A DNA stretch of 33,593 nucleotides, taken from positions 1 through 33,593 of the forward strand of contig NZ_JACADR010000019.1 of assembly GCF_016106005.1 (NCBI RefSeq), written 5' to 3'. Shown here in pieces: positions 25,498 to 33,068 of the stretch. Source of the DNA: Roseomonas rosulenta (lineage in GTDB: Bacteria; Pseudomonadota; Alphaproteobacteria; Acetobacterales; Acetobacteraceae). The first letter of the stretch is position 1. Every line of letters begins with the position of its first letter. A program made the translations under genes and the position numbers. The notes under the pieces are model-generated. The model made no database searches. It saw nothing but the letters and a program-made list of their open reading frames with translations, and was not told the origin of the DNA.

Positions 25498-26577
25498 ATG
25501 CACATGCACCACATTCCCGTCGATGCGCTCACGACCCTCGTGCGCGATGTGTTCGTCGCGGCCGGCTGCGATGCGGCGGAATCCAACCGCATCGCGGTCC
25601 ACCTGGTCGGTGCCAACCTTGCCGGGCACGACAGCCATGGCGTGGTGCGCGTGCCGCGCTACGTCGAATGGCTCGAAGCCGGCTATGTCGTGAAGGGCCA
25701 GACGGCCGAGATCGTCACCGACGGCGGGTCCTTCGCCGTGCTCGACGGCAAGTGGGGCTTCGGCCAGACGGTCGCACCGCAGGCGGTGGCGCTCGGCATC
25801 GCGCGCGCGCGGCAGGACGGCGTGTGCATCACGGCGCTGCGCAATGCCGGCCATATCGGGCGCGTGGGCGACTATGCGGAACAGGCGATCGCGGCGGGGC
25901 TGATCTCCATCCACTTCGTGAATGTCGCGGGCAGCGTGCTGGTCGCCCCCTTCGGTGGCGTCGAGCGGCGCTTCTCGACCAACCCCGTCGCGATCGGCGT
26001 GCCGCTGCCGGGCAAGCCGCTGGTGCTGGATTTCGCGACCTCGCTGGTGGCCGAGGGCAAGGTGCTGGTGGCATCCTCCGGCGGCAAGAAGCTGCCCGAG
26101 GGCGCGCTGATCGAACCCGATGGCCGGCTCTCGACCGACCCGCATACGCTCTATGGCCCGTATGACGCGGTCGGGCCGCGCAACCCGGCGAACGGGCAGG
26201 GGGCGATCCGCGCCTTCGGCGAGCACAAGGGATCGGGCCTCGCCTTCATGTGCGAGATGCTGGCGGGCTGCCTCACCGCGGGCGGCACCTCCGGCCCGGT
26301 CAGCGGGCGCGGGCGGATCGCCAACGGCATGCTCTCGGTCTTTCTCTCGCCGAAGCACTTCGGCACGCAGGCGGAATTCGAGCGCATTGGGCTCGCCTAT
26401 GCCGACTGGATCTCCGCCTGCCGTCCTGCCGATCCCGCGGCGCCGGTGCTGCTGCCCGGCGAGCCCGAGCAGCAGCGCCGCGCCGACCGCACGGCGAACG
26501 GCGTGCCATTGCCCGACGAGACCTGGTCGAACATCCTGGCCACCGCGACGCGCCTCGGCGTGAGAAGCCCCGCCTGA
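25498..26577 (+). CDS. Ldh2/malate-lactate dehydrogenase family oxidoreductase (copy 1)
   Basis: A 359-residue member of the Ldh2/YlbC/YiaK family (not the classical Rossmann malate dehydrogenase), which interconverts 2-hydroxy and 2-keto acids with NAD(P). Landmarks: GHDSHGVVRVPRY with H47, RNAGHIGRVGDYAEQA, FSTNPVAIGVPLP, LDFATSLVAEGKV and FGEHKGSGLAFMCEML. The ATG is at 25498, with another ATG two codons on; GGAGG lies an unusually long 14 nt upstream. It ends exactly where the convergent ABC gene ends (TGATCA). Probably a late step of the importer/SDR module. Confidence 0.9.
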   Translation: MHMHHIPVDALTTLVRDVFVAAGCDAAESNRIAVHLVGANLAGHDSHGVVRVPRYVEWLEAGYVVKGQTAEIVTDGGSFAVLDGKWGFGQTVAPQAVALGIARARQDGVCITALRNAGHIGRVGDYAEQAIAAGLISIHFVNVAGSVLVAPFGGVERRFSTNPVAIGVPLPGKPLVLDFATSLVAEGKVLVASSGGKKLPEGALIEPDGRLSTDPHTLYGPYDAVGPRNPANGQGAIRAFGEHKGSGLAFMCEMLAGCLTAGGTSGPVSGRGRIANGMLSVFLSPKHFGTQAEFERIGLAYADWISACRPADPAAPVLLPGEPEQQRRADRTANGVPLPDETWSNILATATRLGVRSPA

Positions 26578-28410
26578 TCAGCGCGTGTCGCGGTGCTCGT
26601 AGCCGCGGCGCAGCCAGTCGACCAGCGGCAGTGGGCGGCGCCGCGGCTGTGTAGCCGCCTGGCGGCGGGCGTGGATCTCGTGCAGCAGCACCTCGCCGCC
26701 CGGCAGGCGGCGCAGCGTCAGGCGGCGGGTGAAGCGTTCCGCCGCGCCGGGATGGCGCCCGAGCACGAGGATCGCGGCATCCGGCAATTCGGTGGCCAGC
26801 AGGTCGATCACGCGATCGGCTTCCTCCGGTTCCAGCGCCGTCGTGGTGTCGCCGAGCAGCAGCCAGCGTGGCCGGTGCAGCAGCGCGCGCGCGATCGCGA
26901 GGCGCTGCAACTCGACGCTGCCGAGGATGCGGTCCCAGTCCGCCGATTCCTCCAGCCGCTCGGCCAGCCCGTCGAGCCCTGCGGCCGCCAGCGCGGCAGC
27001 GGCAGCCTCCGCCGGGTAACGCTCGGCGGGTTCGGGAAAGGCGAGCGCATCGTGCAGCCGGCCCTCGGGCAGGTGCGGCTTCTCGCCGATCGTGGTGAGG
27101 TCCGCCTCGGGCGGCAGGTCGACGATGCCACGGCCCCAGGGCCAGATGCCGGCCAGCACGCGGAACAGCGCCTGCGCCGTCTCGGGGTCGCCATCGACCA
27201 GCACGCGCTCCCCGGGTGTCACGTGCAGCGTGATGTCCGACAGCAGCGCGGTGCCGTCCGGCGCTGCCACGCAAAGCCCCCGCGCACCCAGGCCCCGCTC
27301 CGCCGCGCGCTCGAGCACGATGGTGTCGGGGCCGCTTCGCGCCGCTTCCGTCGCGACGATGCGCACCCCTTCCTCGAGGGCGAGCACGCGTTCGACCGAG
27401 GCGCGCCATTCGGCGATGCGCTGCAGGTTGTCGACCGGCCAGGACAGCGCCGCTGTCACCTGCTGGAAGGCCTGCGCGATCTGCATCAGGCCGCCCAGCG
27501 AGATCGCGCCCTGGATGTAGCGCGGCGTCGTCACCAGGATCGGAAAGACCGGGGCGAGCGTGAGGTAGCCCGCCGAGAAGCCGGTCAGGCGCGACAGGCC
27601 CTTGGTCTGCTCACCCCAGGCCGGGCGGATGCCGTCGAACAGTGCGGCGATGCGCCCGCGCTCGCGCGCCTCGCCGCGCGCGAGCGCGATGGGCTCGGCG
27701 GTCTCGCGCGCGCGGACCAGTCCGAAGCGGAAATCCGCCTCGCGCGTCTGGCGCAGGTCGGTGGCGCGCACCAGCGGGCGGCCGAGCAGGAAGGCCGCCA
27801 CCGACCCCGCCGCGGCATAGGCGAAGGAGAGCGCGACCATGTGCCCCGGGACATCGTAGCCCAGCACGCTGATCCGGCCCGAGAGGTTCCACAGCAGCCC
27901 GACGAAGGTGACCAGCAGCAGGGTCGCGTAGAGCAGGCTGTTCGCCAGGTCGATCGCGTACTCCGTGGCGATGCGGATGTCCTCGGCGATGCGCCCGTCC
28001 GGGTTGTCGTGGTCGCCGGGAATCTGCGCGACCTGGTATTGCCGCGCGTCGTGCATCCAGTCGCCCACGACGCGCTGGGTCAGCCAGGCGCGCCAGGCGA
28101 TGTTGAGACGGCGCCGCGCCACGAGGTGGCAGGCATTCGTGATCACCGCGCCGGCGACGATCAGCACGAAGACGCCGATCTGCGTGAGGAAGCGTTCCAT
28201 CGAGCGCCGTTCCAGCGCGTCGAAGAAATCCGCGTTCCACAGGTTCAATCGGATCGCCAGCGCCACCTGCGCCACGCCGAGCGCCGCCATCGCGAGCGTC
28301 CAGCCGCGCGCCTGCCAGCGCTGCGGGCCGTGCCGCCAGAAGGGGCCGGCTAGGCGCAGGAAGTCGCGGAAGAACCGGGGCCTGACGGCATGATCCGGCG
28401 CGTCGCTCAT
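26578..28410 (-). CDS. ABCD/SbmA-like ABC half-transporter with a degenerate ATPase domain
   Basis: A 610-residue fused permease-ATPase. Residues 1-340 form a six-helix ABC_membrane_2 domain with family marks LNLWNADFFDALERR, RRRLNIAWRAWLTQ and NPDGRIAEDIRIATEYAIDL. The C-terminal domain aligns end to end with ABCD-type ATPases (FRVLAGIWPWGRG; RLAIARALLHRPRWLLL), but every catalytic motif is altered. The Walker A region D406-GDPETAQALF has no GKS/T and no Lys; the Q-loop PQ is GE; the signature is L496-GSVELQR instead of LSxGEQQR; the Walker B DE is G520-D521; the H-loop is GRH. There is no frameshift. It overlaps the truncated reductase gene upstream (ATGA). Either a lineage-specific ATPase-dead protein or an early stage of decay; the substrate class (acyl-CoA, peptides, cobalamin) is unknown. 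Confidence 0.9.
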   Translation of the reverse strand: MSDAPDHAVRPRFFRDFLRLAGPFWRHGPQRWQARGWTLAMAALGVAQVALAIRLNLWNADFFDALERRSMERFLTQIGVFVLIVAGAVITNACHLVARRRLNIAWRAWLTQRVVGDWMHDARQYQVAQIPGDHDNPDGRIAEDIRIATEYAIDLANSLLYATLLLVTFVGLLWNLSGRISVLGYDVPGHMVALSFAYAAAGSVAAFLLGRPLVRATDLRQTREADFRFGLVRARETAEPIALARGEARERGRIAALFDGIRPAWGEQTKGLSRLTGFSAGYLTLAPVFPILVTTPRYIQGAISLGGLMQIAQAFQQVTAALSWPVDNLQRIAEWRASVERVLALEEGVRIVATEAARSGPDTIVLERAAERGLGARGLCVAAPDGTALLSDITLHVTPGERVLVDGDPETAQALFRVLAGIWPWGRGIVDLPPEADLTTIGEKPHLPEGRLHDALAFPEPAERYPAEAAAAALAAAGLDGLAERLEESADWDRILGSVELQRLAIARALLHRPRWLLLGDTTTALEPEEADRVIDLLATELPDAAILVLGRHPGAAERFTRRLTLRRLPGGEVLLHEIHARRQAATQPRRRPLPLVDWLRRGYEHRDTR

Positions 28411-28775
28411 GTGCGGGACGGCATGCCGCCACCGAGGAAGGCGCGCAGCGCGGCGATCTCCCTCGCCGCGCCGGGCCTGGCCAGGCGCGCGTACAGCGCC
28501 GCCGTCCCGCCACGGATCGCCGCCGCTCCCGGATCCTCGCGGGCGAAGTCGGCCATCTCATGCATCTCGCCGGCCCGGCGACAGGCCTTGCCGTACATGG
28601 ATGGCACCATGCGGGCGAACCCGGCCGAGAGCGCGGGCTGGCTGGCGGCGGCCGCATCGGCCGCGCTTCGGCCATCGAGGCTGGTCATGACCGTCGCGCC
28701 ATGCGTCGTGAGCCGCGCCGCGATGCCCGCGCCCATCGCGCCCTGGGCCTGGATGGCCACCGCCGGTGTCGTCAT
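28407..28775 (-). pseudogene. 6-phosphogluconate-dehydrogenase-like reductase (DUF1932 type) with internal deletion
   Basis: The 122-residue frame has the N-terminus of a Rossmann reductase (VAIQAQGAMGAGIAARLTTHG, then TSLDGRSAADAAAA), immediately followed by what resembles the extreme C-terminal DUF1932 domain (SQPALSAGFARMVPSMYGKA, then EMADFAREDPGAAAI, ALYARLA, EIAALRAFLGG). Known members are roughly 280-300 residues, so about 160-170 residues, including the catalytic Lys region and the rest of the cofactor domain, seem to have been removed in frame. The junction is near residues 40-45 (about 28640-28656), in GGCCGC-repeat-rich sequence. Start ATG 28775; the stop overlaps the ABC gene start (ATGA). 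It may survive only as a translated leader for the ABC gene. Confidence 0.65.
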
Positions 28776-28852
28776 GCTGCCCTGCCCACGCCTCGCTGTC
28801 GGTTCGGGGAAGGTGGCGCGGCCAGGGCCGGACGCCAATCCCGCGCCCTGAT

Positions 28853-28881
28853 TTGCCCGCCGCGGCGCCGCAGCGTAGCGT
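28853..28881 (+). promoter_or_regulatory. Candidate promoter for the dioxygenase operon
   Basis: TTGCCC (28853-28858) and TAGCGT (28876-28881) are 17 nt apart in the 222-nt divergent gap, about 115 nt upstream of the dioxygenase start. Matches are 4 of 6 and 3 of 6. No further clear feature is seen in the gap. Confidence 0.25.
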
Positions 28882-28997
28882 TTCGCGACGGCAGCCTGGA
28901 ACCCCCAAGGATCGGGATGTCGTGCGCAGGACGCCGCCGAGACAGGCGGTTTGGCGCGCGCCGCCCCGTCCCGCGCGCCAGGAAGGGAGAGAACGCG

Positions 28998-29897
28998 ATG
29001 CCCACCATCCGTCCGACCAGCGGCGTGCTCGGCGCCAGCGTGACCGGTATCGATCTCTCGCGCCCCCTGGAGGCCGCGGATTTCGCGACCATCCTGCGCG
29101 CCCTCGGGCGCTACGGGGTGCTGTGCTTCCCGAACCAGTTGCTGGAACCGGCGGCGCTGCGGGATTTCTCGCGGCGTTTCGGCAGCATCCAGACCTCGCT
29201 CTCCGGCAGGTTCCAGGACCCGCAGGTTCCCGAGGTCGGCATCCTGTCGAACATCGTCGAGGACGGGACGCCGATCGGCCTCGCCGATGCGGGGCAGGAC
29301 TGGCACACCGACATGTCCTATCGCGACACGATGGGCTTCGTGAACGTGCTCAACGCGCACAAGGTGCCGCGGCGCGACGGCAAGGTGCTGGGCTCCACGA
29401 TCTTCGCCAACATGCATGCGGCCTATGACGCACTCGATCCGGCGCTGAAGGCGCGGCTCGAGAACGCCACCGCGACGCACGACTTCAACAAGTTCTGGGA
29501 CATGATGGTCGGGCGCGGCACGGCCAACCGCAAGCCGCTGACGCCGGAGGAACGCGCCAAGCGCCCGCCTGCGGTGCATCCGGTGTTCCTCGCGCATCCG
29601 ATCACCGGGAGGAAGGTGCTCTACTGCAACCCCGGCTACGCGGTGCGCATCAACGAGCTGGACGAGGCCGAGAGCGATCGCGTGCTCGAAGCCCTGTTCG
29701 AGCACCAGCTGCAGGAGCGCTTCCTGCACACGCACCAGTGGACCGAGGGCGACCTGCTGATCTGGGACAATATCGGCACGCTGCACAACGCCGTCCCCGA
29801 CTACGGGCCGAACGAGCACCGGCTGATGAAGCGCTGCCAGGTGATGGCGGACAAGGTGTTCCAGCCGGGCTTCATCCAGCAGACGCTGGCCGCCTGA
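28998..29897 (+). CDS. TauD/TfdA family Fe(II)/2-oxoglutarate dioxygenase
   Basis: A 299-residue alpha-ketoglutarate-dependent oxygenase. The Fe ligands are H103-x-D105 (QDWHTDMSY) and H263 (GTLHNAVPDY); 2-oxoglutarate is held by an Arg in HRLMKRCQV (R275 or R279). SVTGIDLSRPL and GRYGVLCFPNQ are typical N-terminal blocks of the family. Members hydroxylate taurine, phenoxyacetates, sulfonates or similar small acids; the substrate here is not predictable. ATG 28998 has GGGAGAG about 6 nt upstream. The stop overlaps the next gene by one nt (TGATG). Confidence 0.93.
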   Translation: MPTIRPTSGVLGASVTGIDLSRPLEAADFATILRALGRYGVLCFPNQLLEPAALRDFSRRFGSIQTSLSGRFQDPQVPEVGILSNIVEDGTPIGLADAGQDWHTDMSYRDTMGFVNVLNAHKVPRRDGKVLGSTIFANMHAAYDALDPALKARLENATATHDFNKFWDMMVGRGTANRKPLTPEERAKRPPAVHPVFLAHPITGRKVLYCNPGYAVRINELDEAESDRVLEALFEHQLQERFLHTHQWTEGDLLIWDNIGTLHNAVPDYGPNEHRLMKRCQVMADKVFQPGFIQQTLAA

Positions 29898-30682
29898 TGC
29901 GCTGGATCCGCTTCACGGCCGAGGGCCGCACCGCCTACGGCATCCTGGAGGGCGAGCGCATCGCCGAGGTCGCCGGCGATCCGTTCAAGGGATACGAGGC
30001 CACGTCGCGGCGCCACGATCTCTCGGCCGTGAGGATCGAGGTGCCGGTCATCCCGCCGACCTTCTACTGCGCCGGGCTGAACTACGTGGAGCACGTCAAG
30101 GAGGGTGCGGCGAAGCGCGGCGAGGTGCCCAATATCCCGACCAAGCCCGACATGGGCTATCGCGCCGCGAATGCGCTGATCGCCCATGGCGAGACCATCG
30201 TCATCCCCGCCGACGCGACCGAGAAGGTGCACTATGAGGGCGAGCTCGTCGCCGTGGTCGGCAGGAAGGCCAAGCATCTGACGGAGGAGAACGCGCTCTC
30301 CTGCCTGCTCGGCTGGACCATCGGCAACGACGTCAGCGAGCGCACCTGGCAGAAGGCCGACCGCACCTTCTGGCGATCCAAGAACACCGACACCTTCAAG
30401 CCGATGGGCCCCTGGATCGAGACGGAGTTCGACCTCGATGCCGCCGAGACGATCGTGCGGCTGAACGGCGAAATCCGCACGCGCTTCCCGACCAACCACA
30501 TGCTGTTCGGCGTGGCGAAGTTCATCGCCACCATGACGCGCTACCTGACGCTGCATCCGGGCGACATCATCTGGATGGGCACGGACGGCGTCTCGCCCGA
30601 CCTCAGGCATGGCGACGTGGTGGACATCGAGATCACCGGCCTCGGCCACCTCACCAACCCCGTCATCCGCGAAGGCGCCTGA
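29897..30682 (+). CDS. Fumarylacetoacetate hydrolase (FAH) family protein
   Basis: A 261-residue FAH-superfamily enzyme: a short N-terminal domain, then the catalytic fold with metal ligands in HYEGELVAVVG (E114, E116) and the D of GWTIGNDVSER. KPMGPWIET, FPTNHMLFGVAKFIATMTRYLTLHPGDI and TGLGHLTNPV are characteristic. Such enzymes hydrolyse C-C bonds of acylpyruvates, decarboxylate oxaloacetate or hydrate dienoates. The start shares its A with the dioxygenase stop, so the two are translated together and probably act in sequence. Confidence 0.93.
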   Translation: MRWIRFTAEGRTAYGILEGERIAEVAGDPFKGYEATSRRHDLSAVRIEVPVIPPTFYCAGLNYVEHVKEGAAKRGEVPNIPTKPDMGYRAANALIAHGETIVIPADATEKVHYEGELVAVVGRKAKHLTEENALSCLLGWTIGNDVSERTWQKADRTFWRSKNTDTFKPMGPWIETEFDLDAAETIVRLNGEIRTRFPTNHMLFGVAKFIATMTRYLTLHPGDIIWMGTDGVSPDLRHGDVVDIEITGLGHLTNPVIREGA

Positions 30683-30686
30683 GACC

Positions 30687-31769
30687 GTGAACGTCCCGCA
30701 TGAACGCGTGCGCGCGCAGATCGAGGCCATCCTGCGCTCCTGGGGCATGGCGCCCGACCTGCTCGCCACCACGGTCGAGGCGATGATCGAGACTGACCTG
30801 CTCGGCGTGGACAGCCACGGCATCTCGATGCTGATGACCTACGAGAAGCGCGTGAAGGACGGCTCGCTGAACCTCCAGGCGCATCCGCGCATCGAACGCC
30901 AGAACGCCTGCACCGCGCTGGTCGATGGTGGGGCGGGGCTGGGGCATCCGGTCTCGGCCTTCGGGATGAACCTGGCGGTGGACAAGGCCAAGGAGGCCGG
31001 GGTCGGCATCGTCGGCGTGCGCAACTCGCACCATTTCGGCGCGGCGGGCGTCTATGCGCGCATCGCGGCGCGGCGCGGGGCGATCGGCATGGTCACGAGT
31101 GCCACGCGCGGCGTCACGATGGTGCCCACGCGCGGCGCCGCCCCGGTGCTCGGCACCAACCCGATCGCCTTCGCCGCGCCAGCGAGGCGCCACCCGCCCT
31201 TTGTCCTGGACATGGCGACGACGACGACGGCCGCCGGCAAGGTCAAGGTCTACGACCTGAACGACCGGCAGCTTCCCGCCGGCTGGGTGCTGGATGCGAA
31301 GGGCCAGCCCGTCACCGATCCGAAGCAGGGCTTCGACATCGTGTTCAACCGCCCGGATGGCGGGCTCTCGCCGCTCGGCGGCACGGCGGAGATGGCGAGT
31401 GCGAAGGGCTACGGTCTCGCCATGATGGTGCACATCCTCGGTGGCACGCTGGTCGGGTCCTCCTTCTCGCCGATCCGCAACCGCACGCAGAAGCCGGGTG
31501 ATCCGGACGACATCGGGCATTTCTTCATGGCGATCGACCCTGCCGCCTTCCGCGCGCCCGGCGAATTCGAGGACGACCTCGATGCGGTAATCGACGTGCT
31601 GCACGCGACACCGGCGGCCGACCCGGCGAAGCCCGTGCTGGTCGCCGGCGACCCCGAGGAAGCCGAGCGCCAGCGCCGCCTGCGCGAGGGCATCCCGGTC
31701 CCGGCGACGCTGGCCGCGCTCATCCGCCGCATCTGCGAACGCTCCGGGGCGTACTACCTGCTCGGCTGA
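30687..31769 (+). CDS. Ldh2/malate-lactate dehydrogenase family oxidoreductase (copy 2)
   Basis: A 360-residue Ldh2-family NAD(P)-dependent 2-hydroxyacid dehydrogenase. Landmarks: LLGVDSHGISMLMTYEKR with H44, GVRNSHHFGAAGVYARIA, LGTNPIAFAAPARRHPPFVLDM and the late GYGLAMMVHILGGTLVG. It differs clearly from copy 1 (SHHFGAAG versus AGHIGRVG), so these are distant paralogues rather than a recent duplication. The start is GTG 30687, the only in-frame start near the family N-terminus, four nt after the FAH stop. It is third gene of the dioxygenase operon. Confidence 0.9.
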   Translation: MNVPHERVRAQIEAILRSWGMAPDLLATTVEAMIETDLLGVDSHGISMLMTYEKRVKDGSLNLQAHPRIERQNACTALVDGGAGLGHPVSAFGMNLAVDKAKEAGVGIVGVRNSHHFGAAGVYARIAARRGAIGMVTSATRGVTMVPTRGAAPVLGTNPIAFAAPARRHPPFVLDMATTTTAAGKVKVYDLNDRQLPAGWVLDAKGQPVTDPKQGFDIVFNRPDGGLSPLGGTAEMASAKGYGLAMMVHILGGTLVGSSFSPIRNRTQKPGDPDDIGHFFMAIDPAAFRAPGEFEDDLDAVIDVLHATPAADPAKPVLVAGDPEEAERQRRLREGIPVPATLAALIRRICERSGAYYLLG

Positions 31770-31811
31770 CGCGGCCGGTTGAACAGGCGGGTGCCGGCAC
31801 CGACATCTGCG

Positions 31812-31841
31812 CTGACGAAACGGTGCCCGGCGCGCTATGAA
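31812..31841 (+). promoter_or_regulatory. Candidate promoter for the TelA-like gene
   Basis: CTGACG (31812-31817) and TATGAA (31836-31841) are 18 nt apart, 36 nt before ATG 31878. Each matches 4 of 6 consensus positions. Its place in the 108-nt gap makes this the best promoter candidate in the window. Confidence 0.4.
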
Positions 31842-31877
31842 GGCCGCGGCCCCACCCCCGGCAGGAGACTGGACCGA

Positions 31878-33068
31878 ATGAGCGACACCGCCGTCACCGT
31901 GCAGCCCATGCGCTACCTCGACAAGGCGATGGGCGCGCTGCGCGACCTCGGCCTGCCGATGCCGACGCAGAATGCCGAGGAAAGCCCCATCACCGGGCTG
32001 CTGTCCAAGATCATGGAGGTCGACGCCGACCGCGTCACGCTGATCGCGCGCGTGCTCAACCAGGCCTCCAACTTCAACGAGGTGGTTCGCGAGCAGATCA
32101 AGGCGATGGAAGTGGGTGAGCGCTACCAGACCATCACCAACGCCTTCAACTCCATCCGCGACGACGCGCGCGGGATGGTCGCGCAGATGGAGGACGGCAA
32201 GATCTCCACCATGGAGCGGCTGTCCAACATCTGGCAGAAGGCGACGCGCGGCGACATCGCATCGCGCTTCAACAAGATCCGCGACACCTATCTGGAAGTA
32301 TCGAAGGACACCAAGGAGAACATCGACCGCGAGCACGCCATCCTGGAAGCCTATCGCGACTTCCGCGGCGCGCTGAAGCAGGCCGAGGTGCTGGCGCTCG
32401 AGGTGCTGAAGTCGGCCGATGCGCGCCTCGCCGCTGCCAAGACAGCGACCGACGATGCGGTGAAGGCCGCCGAGGCCGCGGGCACGATGGAGCCGGCCGA
32501 GCGCGCCAAGCTGGAGCTCGCGCGAGACGAGGCGCTGCGCCACCTGCAGGCCGAGGACGGCAAGTACCAGATCGCCAAGGACCTCGCGGACAACCTGACC
32601 GTCTCCTACAACACCTCCGAAGTGATCATGGCGCGGCTCGTGCAGATCACCACCGCGAAGGAACGCGTCTACCAGCAGTCGGTCTCCTTCTTCTCGACCA
32701 ACGAGGCGGTGCTGACGGCGCTGACCGCCTCCTTCACCGGCATGCACGGGCTGCACGAGAGCACCCGCACGCTGGAGGGCATGAAGGCCGGCGTGAACCA
32801 GTCGCTGGAGGTGCTGGCCGAGATCGGCGGCAAGGTGCAGGAAGCCGCCCTGCGCGCCGGCTACGGCCCGACCATCCAGGCCGATGCCGTGAAGAAGCTG
32901 GTCGAGAGCGTGGTGAACTACCAGGAACGCTCGATCGAGATCATCGACGAGATGCGCACCGCCGCCACGCAGAACAGCGAGGAGATTCGCCGCTCGGTCG
33001 AGGACGCGAAGCAGCGCATGGCGAAGCTCGCGCAGCGCGCCACCGCGGTCGCCGCCACGAATGGCTGA
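31878..33068 (+). CDS. Helical TelA-like (toxic anion resistance-like) protein
   Basis: A 396-residue, almost wholly alpha-helical cytoplasmic protein with no signal peptide or membrane helix and long coiled-coil potential (about 170-250 and 350-396). Blocks such as SIRDDARGMVAQMEDG, TMERLSNIWQKATRGD, TAKERVYQQSVSFFSTNEAV and GMKAGVNQSLEVLAEIG resemble my recall of the TelA family, which is linked to tellurite and cell-envelope stress; similar proteins are often labelled only cell surface protein. AGGAG is 10 nt upstream of ATG 31878. It overlaps the following membrane-protein gene by 8 nt, so the two are probably partners. Confidence 0.6.
   Translation: MSDTAVTVQPMRYLDKAMGALRDLGLPMPTQNAEESPITGLLSKIMEVDADRVTLIARVLNQASNFNEVVREQIKAMEVGERYQTITNAFNSIRDDARGMVAQMEDGKISTMERLSNIWQKATRGDIASRFNKIRDTYLEVSKDTKENIDREHAILEAYRDFRGALKQAEVLALEVLKSADARLAAAKTATDDAVKAAEAAGTMEPAERAKLELARDEALRHLQAEDGKYQIAKDLADNLTVSYNTSEVIMARLVQITTAKERVYQQSVSFFSTNEAVLTALTASFTGMHGLHESTRTLEGMKAGVNQSLEVLAEIGGKVQEAALRAGYGPTIQADAVKKLVESVVNYQERSIEIIDEMRTAATQNSEEIRRSVEDAKQRMAKLAQRATAVAATNG

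Noticed and set aside
22849-26358. A 1169-codon minus-strand open frame antisense to the ABC permease, ATPase, SDR and Ldh2 genes
   Set aside because: Its translation is Arg/His/Asp/Ala-rich with no family signature, and it lies opposite genes with clear catalytic motifs. It is an effect of high GC at third codon positions.
28776-29819. A longer start for the truncated reductase, giving a 470-codon frame
   Set aside because: The extra part is antisense to the dioxygenase gene; the Rossmann N-terminus begins at ATG 28775.
25498-31769. The two Ldh2-family genes as a recent duplication or composite element
   Set aside because: Their key motifs differ (AGHIGRVG versus SHHFGAAG) and the flanks show no shared repeats; they are old paralogues.
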